Assembly: GCF_047495875.1 (NCBI RefSeq)
Contig: NC_092458.1
Location: 109,541,727 to 109,605,726 of the forward strand
Origin: Pithys albifrons albifrons
Lineage: Eukaryota > Chordata > Aves > Passeriformes > Thamnophilidae
Length of the DNA stretch: 64,000 bases
Reading direction: 5' to 3'
Position 1 is the stretch's first letter, and the number at the start of each line of letters is the position of its first letter. Below the pieces are notes generated by a model. The model saw only the letters and a list, made by a program, of their open reading frames with translations. It was not told the origin of the DNA and did no database searches. The position numbers and the translations under genes were made by a program. This document shows, in pieces, positions 50,401 to 61,947 of the stretch.

Positions 50401-51252
50401 TTCCTTTTACAGACAGGGTAACATAAAAAAGGTAAGCCTTTTAGAAGAACAAAATTACAAGAGTTTTCATTAGAAAAGGTCATAAGTTCAAGTCTGCTCA
50501 TACCTCAGTGGATTATTCCACTCTAATTAGGTTATCATTCAAGTCATTAGTAAGACAAATGTTCATATTGACTTGGAAAATAGCTTATGTTTATACAATG
50601 AAGTTTTAATATTAAAGGTCTGTAGAAATTAAATACCTAAATTCCCAAATGGGAATTTTAATTTTTTTTTGTTGGAACATTATCAGTTTTCTAATTTCTT
50701 GTGGATCATACATGTTTAATCAACTCCTGACCTTATTAGAAAGCAATGAGATCATGACATTTCAAATCTTTAAGTAAAACTGTAATTTTTTTTTTTTTTT
50801 TTGTTGCAAATCAAAGAATTCCCAGTCTCAAATCTAAATCTCCAAACATCATTTTACATAAAATGATGTCTGATTCCTTTGGTATATGACCCATAACAAA
50901 TTATTAAAAATATAATAAGGGAGATTTAAGGTATGTGAGATTTTTTCAGAACTAACTACATTAAAAAATCTAACATTAATCATACATTTAGACTTTGAAA
51001 TAGAGAGTTTCTGAAATAAATATCCAAAGGTCTTTTCTATTCTACAATCTTCTAGTCAGGGAAGAGTTTAGGGTTTGTTTATGTGATACCTCCCACCTAA
51101 GAGAGTACTTTTTGTCCTTCCTTCATCATTTCCTAACTGTAGTTGAAAATACAGTTTTGTTTGAATGAAGTTCTAACACTTGTGTACAGTTTCCACATGT
51201 GTTTTAAGTTACATCTCATCTAAATATTTCAGTGCAGTGTGTAGTGATTGTC
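47409..51252. other. AT-rich sequence, no gene seen
   Basis: It holds an A-rich run (48,146-48,180), a T17 run near 50,786 and a short duplication of TTTTGATGACTCCT at about 48,820-48,848. No supported gene. Confidence 0.5.
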
Positions 51253-51467
51253 TCAAAACATTGAAACTTGAAACTTATTGAAACTGGTGGAAACAGACTC
51301 AGGTTGTACAGAACAGCCTAAAGAAACTATGTTTCCAGTGAGTATTACAAAATTATTTCCTTGCTTTTCATTGCTAAAATTACTTTCAGGAAGCAAGTTC
51401 TTTAAAAGAAAAGATCTATCAGAAACATTTTTCTCCTGAACTTCCTTGATCCCCTCAGTATTTATGT
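51253..51467 (-). CDS. Candidate exon of an unidentified gene
   Basis: The minus strand shows a strong acceptor, 'tttatttgtttttctttag', ending at 51,468, followed by a frame open to TGA at 51,253. The peptide includes NTEGIKEVQEKNVSDRSFLL, KNLLPESNFSNEKQGNNFVI and VSLGCSVQPESVSTSFNK. It is Asn/Ser/Glu-rich and looks like the disordered part of a large, poorly conserved protein. No clear donor was found apart from a moderate GTAATA inside, so it could be a terminal exon or a shorter internal one. A CAA/CCA repeat lies just upstream of the acceptor on this strand and contributes T/G-rich sequence there, which could make the acceptor accidental. Confidence 0.28.
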
Positions 51468-51485
51468 CTAAAGAAAAACAAATAA

Positions 51486-51530
51486 ACAACAACAAACCAC
51501 CACCACCACCACCACAACAACAACAACAAA
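51486..51530. repeat. (CAA)n/(CCA)n trinucleotide repeat
   Basis: CAA units, then six or so CCA units, then CAA units again. An ordinary microsatellite. Confidence 0.95.
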
Positions 51531-54058
51531 AACAGGAACCAGATTTCTAAATCTTCCCAGGACTATAAATTATAGGGATCAAACCAGAATCCAGTAATAC
51601 ATGGCAGTTTACTGTTACACACCATTATGCTGACTACAAGTTAAGGACTTCTGTCCTTCCCTTCTTCTATTTGGTTCCAAAGAGGAGAATCCAGAGGATC
51701 TCCCCCACACAGGACAGTCAACTCTTCATGATATGACAGAATTAGTGTCTGATTTTTTGGTTAAAGTGAAAGCTTGATCAAAATGATATTTTTAATGAAG
51801 CTAAATAATTCATAGGTACTAGAAAAAAAGCAGAACAAAAATCTTAGGCATATTGGAAAGCTGTAAATATGACCTAATAGGTGCTTTTTACTTTAGCATT
51901 TTCAGAGTCTGTTACTGAATCTAGGAAGTTCATTCAGCAAAACTTTCTCTGTAGAAATAAAGGGCCCAAGCCCCAGACACAGAAGTGTTGGGAAGGGCCT
52001 GTGATTTCACAGTAAGCTTCCATCAGGAAACACACCTGGTTCAGAGGAAGTTCCTTTCCTACATACTGATCCAGTTGCCCACACACTGCGCTGGAGAGAC
52101 TGGATGCTGGTTACACCTGTGGAGTGTAATACTGAAGGAAATTTATAAATCATCTCAACAAATCATAATTAGCAAAAAATAATTTCTTGCTGTTTGTTAA
52201 TAAGGGGATTAAGACCCTTCAGGCAAGATTTACACTCTGTATTTCCCACTCTAGTGGGAAGACCTTCTCAAGTAGGTCTTGAGTAAATATTTCTTTATAT
52301 ATTGACTCAGTTGAAGAAAGCTAATTAGGTATCTCACTCAAAAACATCTATCTGGGGTAAAGTTAAGTTTGGATATACACTGTGGGATCTTGTGGCTTAA
52401 AGTCCCTCCCCGTTGGGATGTTTTTTTGGTTGCTTTGGGTTTTTTAATGGTGGTTTTTTTGGGGAGTTTTCTTTGGATTTTAAACTGTACACAAGACTGT
52501 ACAACTTCTTTATTTGTTCTTTCTTTGGCCTCTACAGTAGCTTGATAAGAAGCATTAATGTGTGAAGGCAAACAAAAATTTATGCACATAGCTCATTCTG
52601 CAGTGCTCTGATATATTGCACATATCAACAAAAAAGGCATTATGGAGTTCACTAATTATTTTTTCTACTTAGTATCATCATTACTATTCATATAGGATCA
52701 ACAATGGGTAGGAAAACCTGCCTGTGGAGTCCATCCTGCTGCTTACTGTACCAGTAATATTGGCTCAGGTGGCAGTTTGTATTTAAACAGAGTCAAATAA
52801 ATGATGCTGAGAGTGAAATTTCCCAGCTCCTTGCAAATGGCACCTGGTTATGCCTGTTACTTGCTACCTTTAAACCAGGCTTTTGTGCCTATGGGGCTGG
52901 TGTCATTTAAATTCACTGAGACAGAAGTGGTTAACATTCCAGTTCACTTTTGAAGGCAGGTATTGAATGACCTTTAAGCACTACCCTTTCTGTCATGTAC
53001 ACATTATGAGAGGATTAATGCTTAAAACTCACCTGCTGACCTACAGAATCAATATCTACAATGGCACCTACAATGGTCTCTGTAGCTGGCCAACATCATT
53101 GGAACTTTGGTATACTAGTAGAATTCCTCCTGCTTCTAATTTATAAGTTATACAAAGGGGTATTTTGGTATTAATAGAAAAGTTCAAGGGAAGCAGAAAC
53201 AATGGAATAAATTACTAAAAAACCCCTGTATTTCAAAACTACTTTCAAAAATAACTGATGACTGTATATACATAATTAGGAAAACAAATCCTCTGAAATC
53301 CTTTCATACTCTGCCATGCAATTCTGACATTCTAGCCACATACAGCTTAAACCAATCTGTTCAGTATTTGTTTCTTTCTTTCTTCCTTCCTTTTTTTTTT
53401 TTTTTATGAAGAGGCAAAATAAGGTAGGTGAAATTTTTTATTGTTATGTTACTCTGTAGGAGAATAAAAGCATTGGAACATTTTTTCCCATTTTGCTGAA
53501 ATACAATTCATCAGATTAAAATCCAAACACTTGTCAGAAAGGAGAGCTCTTACATGTTTGTGTCTGGGAAGCACTGAAGCTACTGATTTTTAAATTTAAG
53601 AATCTCGTCTTTTGTGATGGCACACTTAGAAGGGTATCAAGGCTGCTGGAACTTACTAGTCTCAGCTTAAGCAGAGAGTGACTTGAAATAATATAAGAAT
53701 TTTGTTTCATTTTAGAAAACTATAGTTTCAGAACCTCCTACGCACAAATCACACTTCATAACTGCAAGAAAAAAACCCCAGCCTCAAATTCACAAGAGTC
53801 TAATTCACCAGTTCCACTGAGTTTCTTCCTTAAACTATTAAAGTGCTCAACAGAAAAGACTAGAGGAAAGGAATATTTCTTGTATTTATTCCTCAAACCT
53901 CTTCAGAAGATTCAGTAGAATTGTCATGTAATCCATATATATGAGCTACTCTACAATCAGGTCTGAAATTTAAACTTAGCCTGCAGTGCCCTGTTTTAGG
54001 ATACTGAAGTTGCACCATTCTGGTTAGAGAGGGAGTCTATGGGAAATTAAAAGCTCCC
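51531..54058. other. AT-rich sequence, no gene seen
   Basis: It holds a TTTC/TTCC/T17 block at 53,369-53,405. The stretch 52,800-53,110 is of more balanced composition and free of recognised repeats, so it might be conserved non-coding DNA, but this cannot be judged from one sequence. Confidence 0.45.
53369..53405. repeat. (TTTC)n-(TTCC)n-T17 run
   Basis: Pyrimidine microsatellite ending in a T homopolymer. Confidence 0.95.
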
Positions 54059-54645
54059 TGTTATGGTTTAGCTAGGTAGGCCTAAATTTAGGTTTTAGAT
54101 TTCAGACTAGGCCTGAGACTATCAGCTGACTTGAGCTGGGCTGGGCTAGCTGACAGCTGACTACTGGCCAATAGTATTCCATGCCATATTCCGACATCAT
54201 CTCCAAGTGTAGAAGCTGGTGTGGGAGTGGCTTGGTCAGTTCAATCATGGCCAAAGTAGAGGCAAGACACACAGCTGCTGTCTTGCTGTCTTGGGCCCTG
54301 CTGCTGCTGCCACTACTTGCATTTTGTTTGAGTTCAGGGGAGTAGAAACATTTTGATGTAATACTTTCTGTTTCTTTCTGGGTGTCTTTTGGGGTGCTTA
54401 CGGATCTAGAGTGATGGATCTGTTTTCGGTGGGAGGCAAAAAATTGTTGTTATATCTAACTTGTGTAAGGGTGTTTCATATTACAGTTTTCTTTTAATTT
54501 TCACTTTTCTGTATAAAAATATATAGTTAGTTTAAGTTTAAACCTAGTTTGAGGGTTTTTTTCCCTTTCTCCCTTTTCTCAGTGTGGAGGAGAGAGACTG
54601 ACTCCATGTTGGGCAGTCGGCATTTTGCCAGCTCAACCCAAAACA
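54059..54645 (+). mobile_element. Solo ERV LTR, about 587 bp
   Basis: The element begins TGTTATGGTTTAGCTAGG and ends 'ttgccagctcaacccaaaac' plus A, giving TG...CA ends. Flanking pentamers are CTCCC (54,054-54,058) and CTTCC (54,646-54,650), matching at four of five positions, as expected for an aged 5-bp target-site duplication. Inside are 'tattccatgccatattccga', a CTGCTGCTGCTGCC run, and an A/T-rich 'tataaaaatatatag' region near 54,513. No internal viral sequence or second LTR is seen, so it is a solo LTR left by recombination. Confidence 0.85.
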
Positions 54646-54650
54646 CTTCC

Positions 54651-57600
54651 TTAAGCCCTGTGGTGGCAGAGGACCAGGAACTGGTAATGGAAGTGGACAG
54701 GTAAAAGCAATGCAGAAAAGACTATTGAAATGTTATAAAATATGTCCTACTGGCTATAAAACATTTTTTTAAAATGACTTTGTTAAAAAAATAAATATTG
54801 CTTGGGCCATTTACAGAAAAGCAAACTGATCTTTCAGCCACAGTTTCAAACGTTTGGTTATTTTCACAGAATTTTTAGGAAGGGTTGGATAACCTTTTTG
54901 TGAGATGCTTAACATGTTCAAGAGACTTTCCTTCAGCCTAAAAGTCCATTTTGCGGCAGAGGTATTTCCCCTGTAACATCTGACTGCCATAGTCCCGACA
55001 TTCCCCTCACAGCAGTGGATTAGCATCATGCAGACCCCAGGGCAGCAACTGTGAGTATTTCCTGGTAATTACTTGATGTTTTTTGTGGTTCCACCCAAAG
55101 AAGTTCATCTTCAGAAGCCTTCTACACAAGCTACTTAAGCTTAACTTAAGGTTAACATTCAGCCACAAACAGAAATGACTAAGCTAGGGCTGAGAAGATA
55201 AGATCAAATGTTTGCAGTGAAAGAAAAATCACTAGGAAGTCAGATTTGCACTACATGTTGTCTGGCTTCCATCCCTCAATCTATCATGGGGAATCAAATC
55301 AAGTCCCATAGACAAAGATGGAATTTAAGCATGATATTATGCTTTCCAAATGGTAAACTTGGACACTATTTGGCAGGAAAGGGAACAATGTTGAATCAAC
55401 TACACAGGGGATTTTTGGTCTTCAGGTACCGCACACCTAGAATTGATTACCAAAGTAAGCATCTAATACAGCAAAATCTGCATTTCTGCACCACTCCCAA
55501 TGTGTGGCAGAATCAACCAGGAATCTGAATTCTTTCCTTCGAGAGAAGCAGCTTTGAAAAGAGTTTGAAATGAGGAAGCATCACAGAATTGGTTTTCTTT
55601 CCCACTAACAAACTGGGAAATTCCAGTTCATTTGTATGGGAGGCAGCAGTGCCTGTATAAGGGTGTAAAGAGAATTTCCCCTGCATATAGGACCCCTTCA
55701 TTACTCTAATCAATTCCAGCTATAACAGACTTTAAAAAATACCTATTTCTAAAGAACCCAGGCATCAGAATTAGACATCTGGCAATGAGTATTTAAGAGA
55801 GATACACTACTCTTCCCCACAAGTATCTGAATAAAATCAGCCAAACAGGGGAAAAAAGTTTATTAATTTTGTGTTTAAAGGCTTGTAATTGTTCAACATG
55901 GTATGAATTAGTACTTATGAAAAAAAGGTAAATCTTCATAATGCTTGAAGGGCTTGACAGTGGAACTCGATTTAGGACTAAATAGTTTGGAGCTTGAATA
56001 ATAAGTTTGTCAAATGTCATTTATGGTCAATAAAGATAACTTAAAAGTTTAATGCTGAATTAAGTAAATAATGAGAAAATGAAAAATTAAAGCATTTTGA
56101 TTTTATCCTATTAAGAGCTATTTAAATATCGGAAATTCATGCCAGTTTGATGTATAAGAAGAAAACAACAGTAATGAAAACATTTGCAAAATAAGTTGCT
56201 CAACATTAAATGTTTTAGATAGAAAAAAAGACTTTTTCCACTTTGACTAGTTGCCCTATCCTTTTTCTAATTTGTAGATTTTTTTTCTTGCTAACAGCCA
56301 CATTTTCAGCTCTTTGAACACCTTTTATTCCAATGCATCTTTTAGACTAATAGGTACTTTTCCCATAACAAACAGTCCCACGAGCAGCAGCACTAATAAA
56401 TCTGTATATTCCTGTATAAACCTGTATATTCCATTTCTGCACAAAACTCCACTTGAGCACATACATCTGTCCTTCTCGTAATGTTGGGAATTTCAACCCA
56501 ATAACATCATCAGTTGCAGCCTTTACTACCCAAAATCATCTCTCTTTCTTCACCATGATAACATCTTTACTCTTCAGTGCTCCCTACCAGCTGAGAAGGA
56601 CACAGCCCAGGTCCGTGGTTAACTTGAGGGATGGAATTGCAGACTTTGGCCTCCCAGCAGGACAATGACTACTCACAAGTGAATTAGGGAATCTTTGAGC
56701 CCAGACTGAAGATGCAAGCTTAGGGAGGGCACTTACTCTATTTGCCAATTCTCTTCCACCCCACTTTTCACACACACAAAACCTTAAACCCCTCTTCCCT
56801 TTAGTAATTCCTTCCAGAAAAGGGGATGGAGACATAAGCATTACAAAAGTCAATGATGTCTGAGACAATAGACTCCTGGCTGCATGACAGATTATTAGAG
56901 AACTTCAGTTTACAAAGCACCACATAATAAAATGCACAGATGAGAAGCAGTATTAGGAACAAAATTAAACTAATGTACTACTTTGCAACACAGTTTTTAG
57001 AACTGAATGACAGCATGAAAATTCATTACGTAGGTTGTTCAACATGTATTGCTGCTAACTGTCAGACCTGGCAATATACTATTCAATTGCTACCTGCTAT
57101 ACATTATTCAACCGAACGTACAGCTGTTTAACAGTGGAGAAGAACTCCAATGTATTTTTAAATTTAATCCAGAAATACAATTCATAACATATTCAAAATA
57201 TGCTAACTATCTTTTCTATATGCACAGCTATTTATTTATATTCCAGATATCTATCCATTTTTTATAAGAATCCTCAGAAACTCACTTTTCACTTAATCAG
57301 TCATGTTACTTAATATCAAAAGAATATTATTTTGTTTACTCCATTTTCAGTCACAGAAACATAACAAAAACCCACAACAACAAAAAATATATATATTACC
57401 TAACCAACAAACCCAAACAAAAGCCCTAGAAAACAAACCACAGACGTAAAATGGAGCTTTTGCTGTTTAGGACACAGACAAATCTCAATTGAGAAAACTT
57501 TAATTGTGCACAAGCTCTTTTAACAACAGCCAAAACACTGGTGTGCTCTTAACACTGTTATAGCCATAAATGCAGAACAACACATCCCCACATGGGATGC

Positions 57601-60600
57601 TATGAACAAAGCTGTCTTGCACTGTGCCACAGAGAGAGCTGTTTATGTATTTGAATCCAGTTATCTCCTGATAAATACTAAGGATAGTGCAAAATCCATG
57701 CCAACATGTTAAAACAAATGTCACAACAATAAGAGGAAAATAACAAGGTTAACATGCTGGTGGTCTGCTGACCTTACAGCTATGACTTTTAACAAAGCAC
57801 CTGTCTTTTGCAAAGCTCAGGATTCAAAGGAAAGAATTTAGAGAAATCAAGCAGTACTCATAAAATCTGGAACTAAGATAAACCCAAAAACCTTTAGACT
57901 TACAGGTTTTTTTTTTGTTTTTTTTTTTAACAGGACACCTCCAGCCCTACTTAGTCCTTTGTTGTTTGAGCAGCAGGGACAAGATTTAAAACTCATTCAA
58001 GTAGTTTGAACCCCCAGGTGATATCAGGACTTCGGTTACTGCTGCAAAGAAGCCTTTGAGCTTCACCTCCACCACAGGTGTGCTGAGCCCTACTTTGATG
58101 AGGCAATTTCAGTAATATTCTGACCTGAATGTAGTCCATGGGACATTTACCACTGATTTCAGGAGAGCCAGGAGTTCATGCAGTGAGTTAGTATAATTTA
58201 GATTAAGTCTTGTAACTTGCTGAGAAGCTGATTCAAAATACCATGGAGCCAAGGGGAGTTGCATTTAATCAAGCTTAATCCAGCTATTTAATTGTATTTA
58301 ATAGTATTTAATAAATTTTAATAAAGCTAATCACATTTCTAATGTTTTTTTCAGGAGGCAAAATCTATTCCACTCTAAATGCTGTATTAAGCAAAGTTTG
58401 ATGATATTATGAGATACACTTTAGCTCTTTTATGTAAATTTATGACGAGGGGTTAGTCTTTTTTTTTTTGAACAGTGTTTTCACTTTCCCATTAATAAAA
58501 GGAGGAAAAAACCCACCAACCCTAACTATTAAGTTACAGAAATTTAGTTGGGTTAAGTGGGAAGGATATTTCCAAGACCTCTGCCTTCCCATATTGACTA
58601 AAGCAGGTGAAGCATAAACACCTCTAAATGATCTTACAATGTATTTCCCCTTTATTAGAATTGAATGTCCCTTACAGGTCTAATATCTATTTTATTAAAG
58701 TTCAGCAGTAATTAACCACCTCACAAGTAGGCAGGCAATCCAGATATTTTGTTGTTCTAACTTCCTTATGAAAAGAATTTTTTTCTTTTCTTTTTGGAGA
58801 CACTGTGTATTAAACACTTTGGCTAATCATGCCACAAAACAGAATATTCTGGAAGTTTCCTGAAAAATGTATTTAGACAATTATGTTATAGAAATCATGC
58901 TATAAAATAGGATTCTTATTCAAAACCACCTGATAGTAAGATACTCTAGCTAAAAAGAAAATAATTTGAGGCTGGCATTCTACTGAAAAGGCTCTTATTT
59001 GGCAATGTGACTTAACTCCTATGAACAATCTAATAAGGGCATTTAAAAGGTAAATTAGTTTAGTTTCACCATGGGTATGTAGGAAGAACAGAACACTCCC
59101 AAATCAGAAATACCCTTCTGTTGGTTTCCATACCTCTTCCTATGTAAGTCCAAATCTGACTTTGCCATTATTATTTCAGGATTGGGGACATCAAAGCACA
59201 AGTTTTGTCTCAGTGTACAGACTTCTGCTTTCCCTGTCTCCTGTGTGTATTAATGAGCCAAGCATCAGAGACATCAGTCATTTCTAGAAGTTTTAAGGCT
59301 CTGCCTTAAGCTATAATAAAGAGGATAATACCAGTTATGTACTCTTTACACATCCACCATACCATTAATTCAGAAAGTAAATAAAGCCATATAAATTAAA
59401 CAAGCTTTTATGCTTAATAAAACATGCAAATATGGTAATGTTATTAGTGTGGTGAAAGGCAGAATTCAAATTTCACAGTGAAAGAAATCAGAGAGATTTA
59501 TTTTCAGATTGAAAGTAAACAAGTGGGTTTGATTTTTCTCTGCTCATCTAAATTGAAGTTTCTCTTCCTGAACTGTTTGAAAATTAAGTGAACATCTGAG
59601 TCAGCAAACCTTCAAATCGATTCTAGAACCTGCTGTTATTTTTCAGACCCTGGAAATGTTATAGGTGATGGCATTTTCTGCTTGTCTTCAGCATTCAAGA
59701 TGTTATTCAATCTTTCAAGAGGTTATACACCCATCCTCAGAGGTCTCCTCTGATCTTTGTCACTACCAGGATTTTACTTCCTATTTGAAGACCAATTGGC
59801 CAAGGAAGATGATTTCACAAGGAATGGATAAAAGTCTTATGGAGTCTCACTTGGGGAGAAGAACAGGAAGAGACTGAGCATCTCCAGGCATTGTTTTCTT
59901 CAACTCCCCAAAATTAGCATCACCTAGTAGGAAGAAAAGCATTCACTTTATCTGCCAGTACAACATATCCAGAAAAATGTATATCTATCATGAGCCACTA
60001 ACTTCTTTGTGCAAAAGTACAGAAAAATCCAAACACGAATCACTAAAGCTGGATGGCTGCTTTTTACAAAGCTTCATTTGCATTACATTGAATAAGGCAA
60101 AGAGAGTGCTAAAACACTATTAAATAAAGTTATATATGGTTATGAATCCAGTTTGGCTATCTTACTAGCCTAGACATAATATATCATGGGAATGTCAACT
60201 GAATTTAAAGAATATTATCCTTTTATCCCATTTTATATTAATATGTGTAGAAATAATGCCTTTTTTAAAACGAGTATTAAAATACTATCTAGTCTATAGA
60301 AAAAAAGTTTTTTATTGTAAACATGTAAATTCAGCGGTGAATTTTTAATATTTCTGCATTCACACATTCACATTCATTTAAAGATATTCCTCAGCTTTTC
60401 TAAAATACAACAGGAAAAAGCAATAGGGAAGTACACTTCCTAAAGAGGGGTTGCCTTTGAAGTTTGTTACAATTTGCTAATTTGGATAGATGATTTTATT
60501 CTATTCACAAAAGGTGAGTTTAAACTAATATTAAAATTAAGTCATTTTAACATTTAGCAGAACATGTTGAATCATTATATGCAATATTTTTAGTGCAGTC

Positions 60601-61561
60601 TTCATTTGCTGAAGTGGATTTAATAAGAACATGATCAAACCTGATTAAAATGTGGCAAGTTAACTGCAACCATGGGTCTAAGTGCTTTCCTGAGTTAGGA
60701 ACTAATGTAACATACATTAACTTGTATTTCTTGCATTTACCAATTATCTTTAATTAATTTCTTAATATCTTTCTATTCATATAATTGAAAGATGGATAGG
60801 AACATTATCATCAATGAAAAAATGGAAATTATGATGATTTACAGTACTTTAAGTTTTAAAATTTGTGATTTATATGTTAAAAATTATTTATAAATGTGCA
60901 AACTCAAAATTCATTCTCCCATTAATCATATCTCAATAATGAAGCAGACATGAAAACTATTATTGATATTATCCAAGAGAGGATGCAATGTTTCTTGAAG
61001 GATTTATTTCTATAAGCCTTGCCACAGACTTCATATGAGATCTTTATACTGTAATTAGATCCCAATCTCAGAAATTACTCAGGCAGCGCACTGTTGGTAA
61101 AATCAATGTGAGACAGTTGCCTAAAAAAGGAGCTGAAAGTTTAAACACCATCATGTCTCTGACCCTTAGTCTCTATGAGAAAGTGCATCAGAAAATTACA
61201 CATTCAGTTTAATCTAATTAGCAAGCTTGGCTCTCTTTATAGTTCAGAATAAAAAGGCAAATGAAATGGCTCCCTCATTGCAATTTTTATCTATATCTAT
61301 TGAACCTATGAATAAAAAAAAATTTAAAAAAATCTAATTAGTCCATTACTTTTGAATGTTTCTGGTCAAAGGTGAAATGAATCTCACTTTCAGTGTTTTA
61401 TTTTTCTATTTTTAACCAAGGATATTGACAGACATTCTATACCTGGCAGTCAGGTGTGGGGAATCCTTGTCTGAGCAGGAGAGGGGTCAATCTATGCTGC
61501 TGATTATAGTCAAAAGGAGGGATGTCATTTCCTTACCTCACAACAGCTTTCTTCACCACAC
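54651..61561. other. AT-rich sequence, no firm gene
   Basis: Short frames such as 54,811-55,029 (minus), 55,208-55,528 (plus) and 57,500-57,724 (minus) lack paired splice sites or family resemblance. T/G-rich runs lie at 57,907-57,929 and 58,459-58,469. The interval 60,300-61,330 is very AT-rich with several TAATTA-type words. Confidence 0.45.
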
Positions 61562-61573
61562 ATGGAGATGTAT
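61562..61573. repeat. Target-site duplication, left copy
   Basis: ATGGAGATGTAT, identical to 61,936-61,947. It marks one edge of the SINE insertion. Confidence 0.9.
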
Positions 61574-61584
61574 GTATGGCCAAA

Positions 61585-61598
61585 CTTCGCATACGAAG
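61585..61598 (-). other. Perfect 5-bp stem hairpin near the SINE 3' end
   Basis: CTTCG-CATA-CGAAG on the plus strand is a perfect stem with a four-base loop. Its place near the 3' end fits a structure recognised by a partner LINE reverse transcriptase, which is an inference. Confidence 0.7.
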
Positions 61599-61765
61599 AT
61601 TTGGGAAGGGCTCTCCCCATGTGGGTGTGCCCTTCCAGCCTGCACAGTGGATTTTTTAGGTGAGGCACAGCGTGCGCAGAACTGGCCCCACCGTTTAAGT
61701 CCCAAGGTCCATTTGCCACGGCCGAGCGAGCTTGGACAGTGACAGTGAAGTCCTCGGGACTGTCA

Positions 61766-61824
61766 CAGCACCCGGTACTAACCGGGGCTGACCCTGCTGA
61801 GCATCCAAGATCTGACGGGATCGG
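61766..61824 (-). other. 5S rRNA-derived block inside the SINE
   Basis: The minus strand reads GATCCCGTCAGATCTTGGAT, then GCTCAGCAGGGTCAGCCCC, then GGTTAGTACCGGGTGCTG. It follows vertebrate 5S rRNA from about position 30 to near the end, except that 26 nucleotides between GGTTAGTA and CCGGGTGCTG are absent. The missing part contains the box C region of the 5S internal promoter. It is not a functional 5S gene. Confidence 0.85.
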
Positions 61825-61854
61825 ATGGCAGGGAGGCTTCGAACTGCCCGGTAC

Positions 61855-61927
61855 GGTCTCCACTGAGACTCAAACTCATGACCTTGTGATCCAGAGTCCG
61901 GAGTGCTCACCATTACACCAGGGGACC
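61855..61927 (-). other. tRNA(Gln)-like SINE head
   Basis: A 73-nt segment of tRNA length reads GGTCCCCTGGTGTAATGGTG, AGCACTCCGGACTCTGGATC and AGTTTGAGTCTCAGTGGAGA. The acceptor arm pairs at six of seven positions, the T arm is largely kept, and box A and box B-like sequences are present. The anticodon loop CTCTGGA would give CUG (Gln). The anticodon stem is broken (CCGGA against TCACA), so it is a polymerase III promoter-bearing SINE head and not a working tRNA. Confidence 0.85.
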
Positions 61928-61935
61928 GCCCCAAA

Positions 61936-61947
61936 ATGGAGATGTAT
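61936..61947. repeat. Target-site duplication, right copy
   Basis: ATGGAGATGTAT, identical to 61,562-61,573. It marks the 5' edge of the minus-strand SINE. Confidence 0.9.

Larger units (their letters stand above)
61574..61935 (-). mobile_element. SINE with tRNA-like head and 5S-like block (362 bp)
   Basis: The element reads 5' to 3' on the minus strand. It starts with a tRNA(Gln)-like head (61,855-61,927), followed by about 30 bp of linker, a 5S rRNA-like block (61,766-61,824), a GC-rich body of about 165 bp, and a short perfect hairpin (61,585-61,598) 11 bp from the 3' end. It is flanked by an identical 12-bp duplication, so it inserted by retroposition and is not very old. It stands out from the AT-rich surroundings by GC content and CpG number. 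No CR1-like tail is present, so it was probably mobilised by another LINE, possibly of the RTE type (AviRTE is known from some birds). It is not the tRNA(Ile)/CR1-tailed TguSINE1 layout. Frames inside it are not genes. Confidence 0.85.

Noticed and set aside
57500..57724. Minus-strand 74-codon frame with several Cys and Tyr
   Set aside because: No splice sites or motif. The aromatic/Cys-rich content is typical of chance frames in this DNA.
61766..61824. Functional 5S rRNA gene
   Set aside because: The start of the molecule and 26 internal bases are missing, and it is embedded in a SINE.
61855..61927. Functional tRNA(Gln) gene
   Set aside because: The anticodon stem is broken and the segment is part of a retroposed element with flanking duplications.
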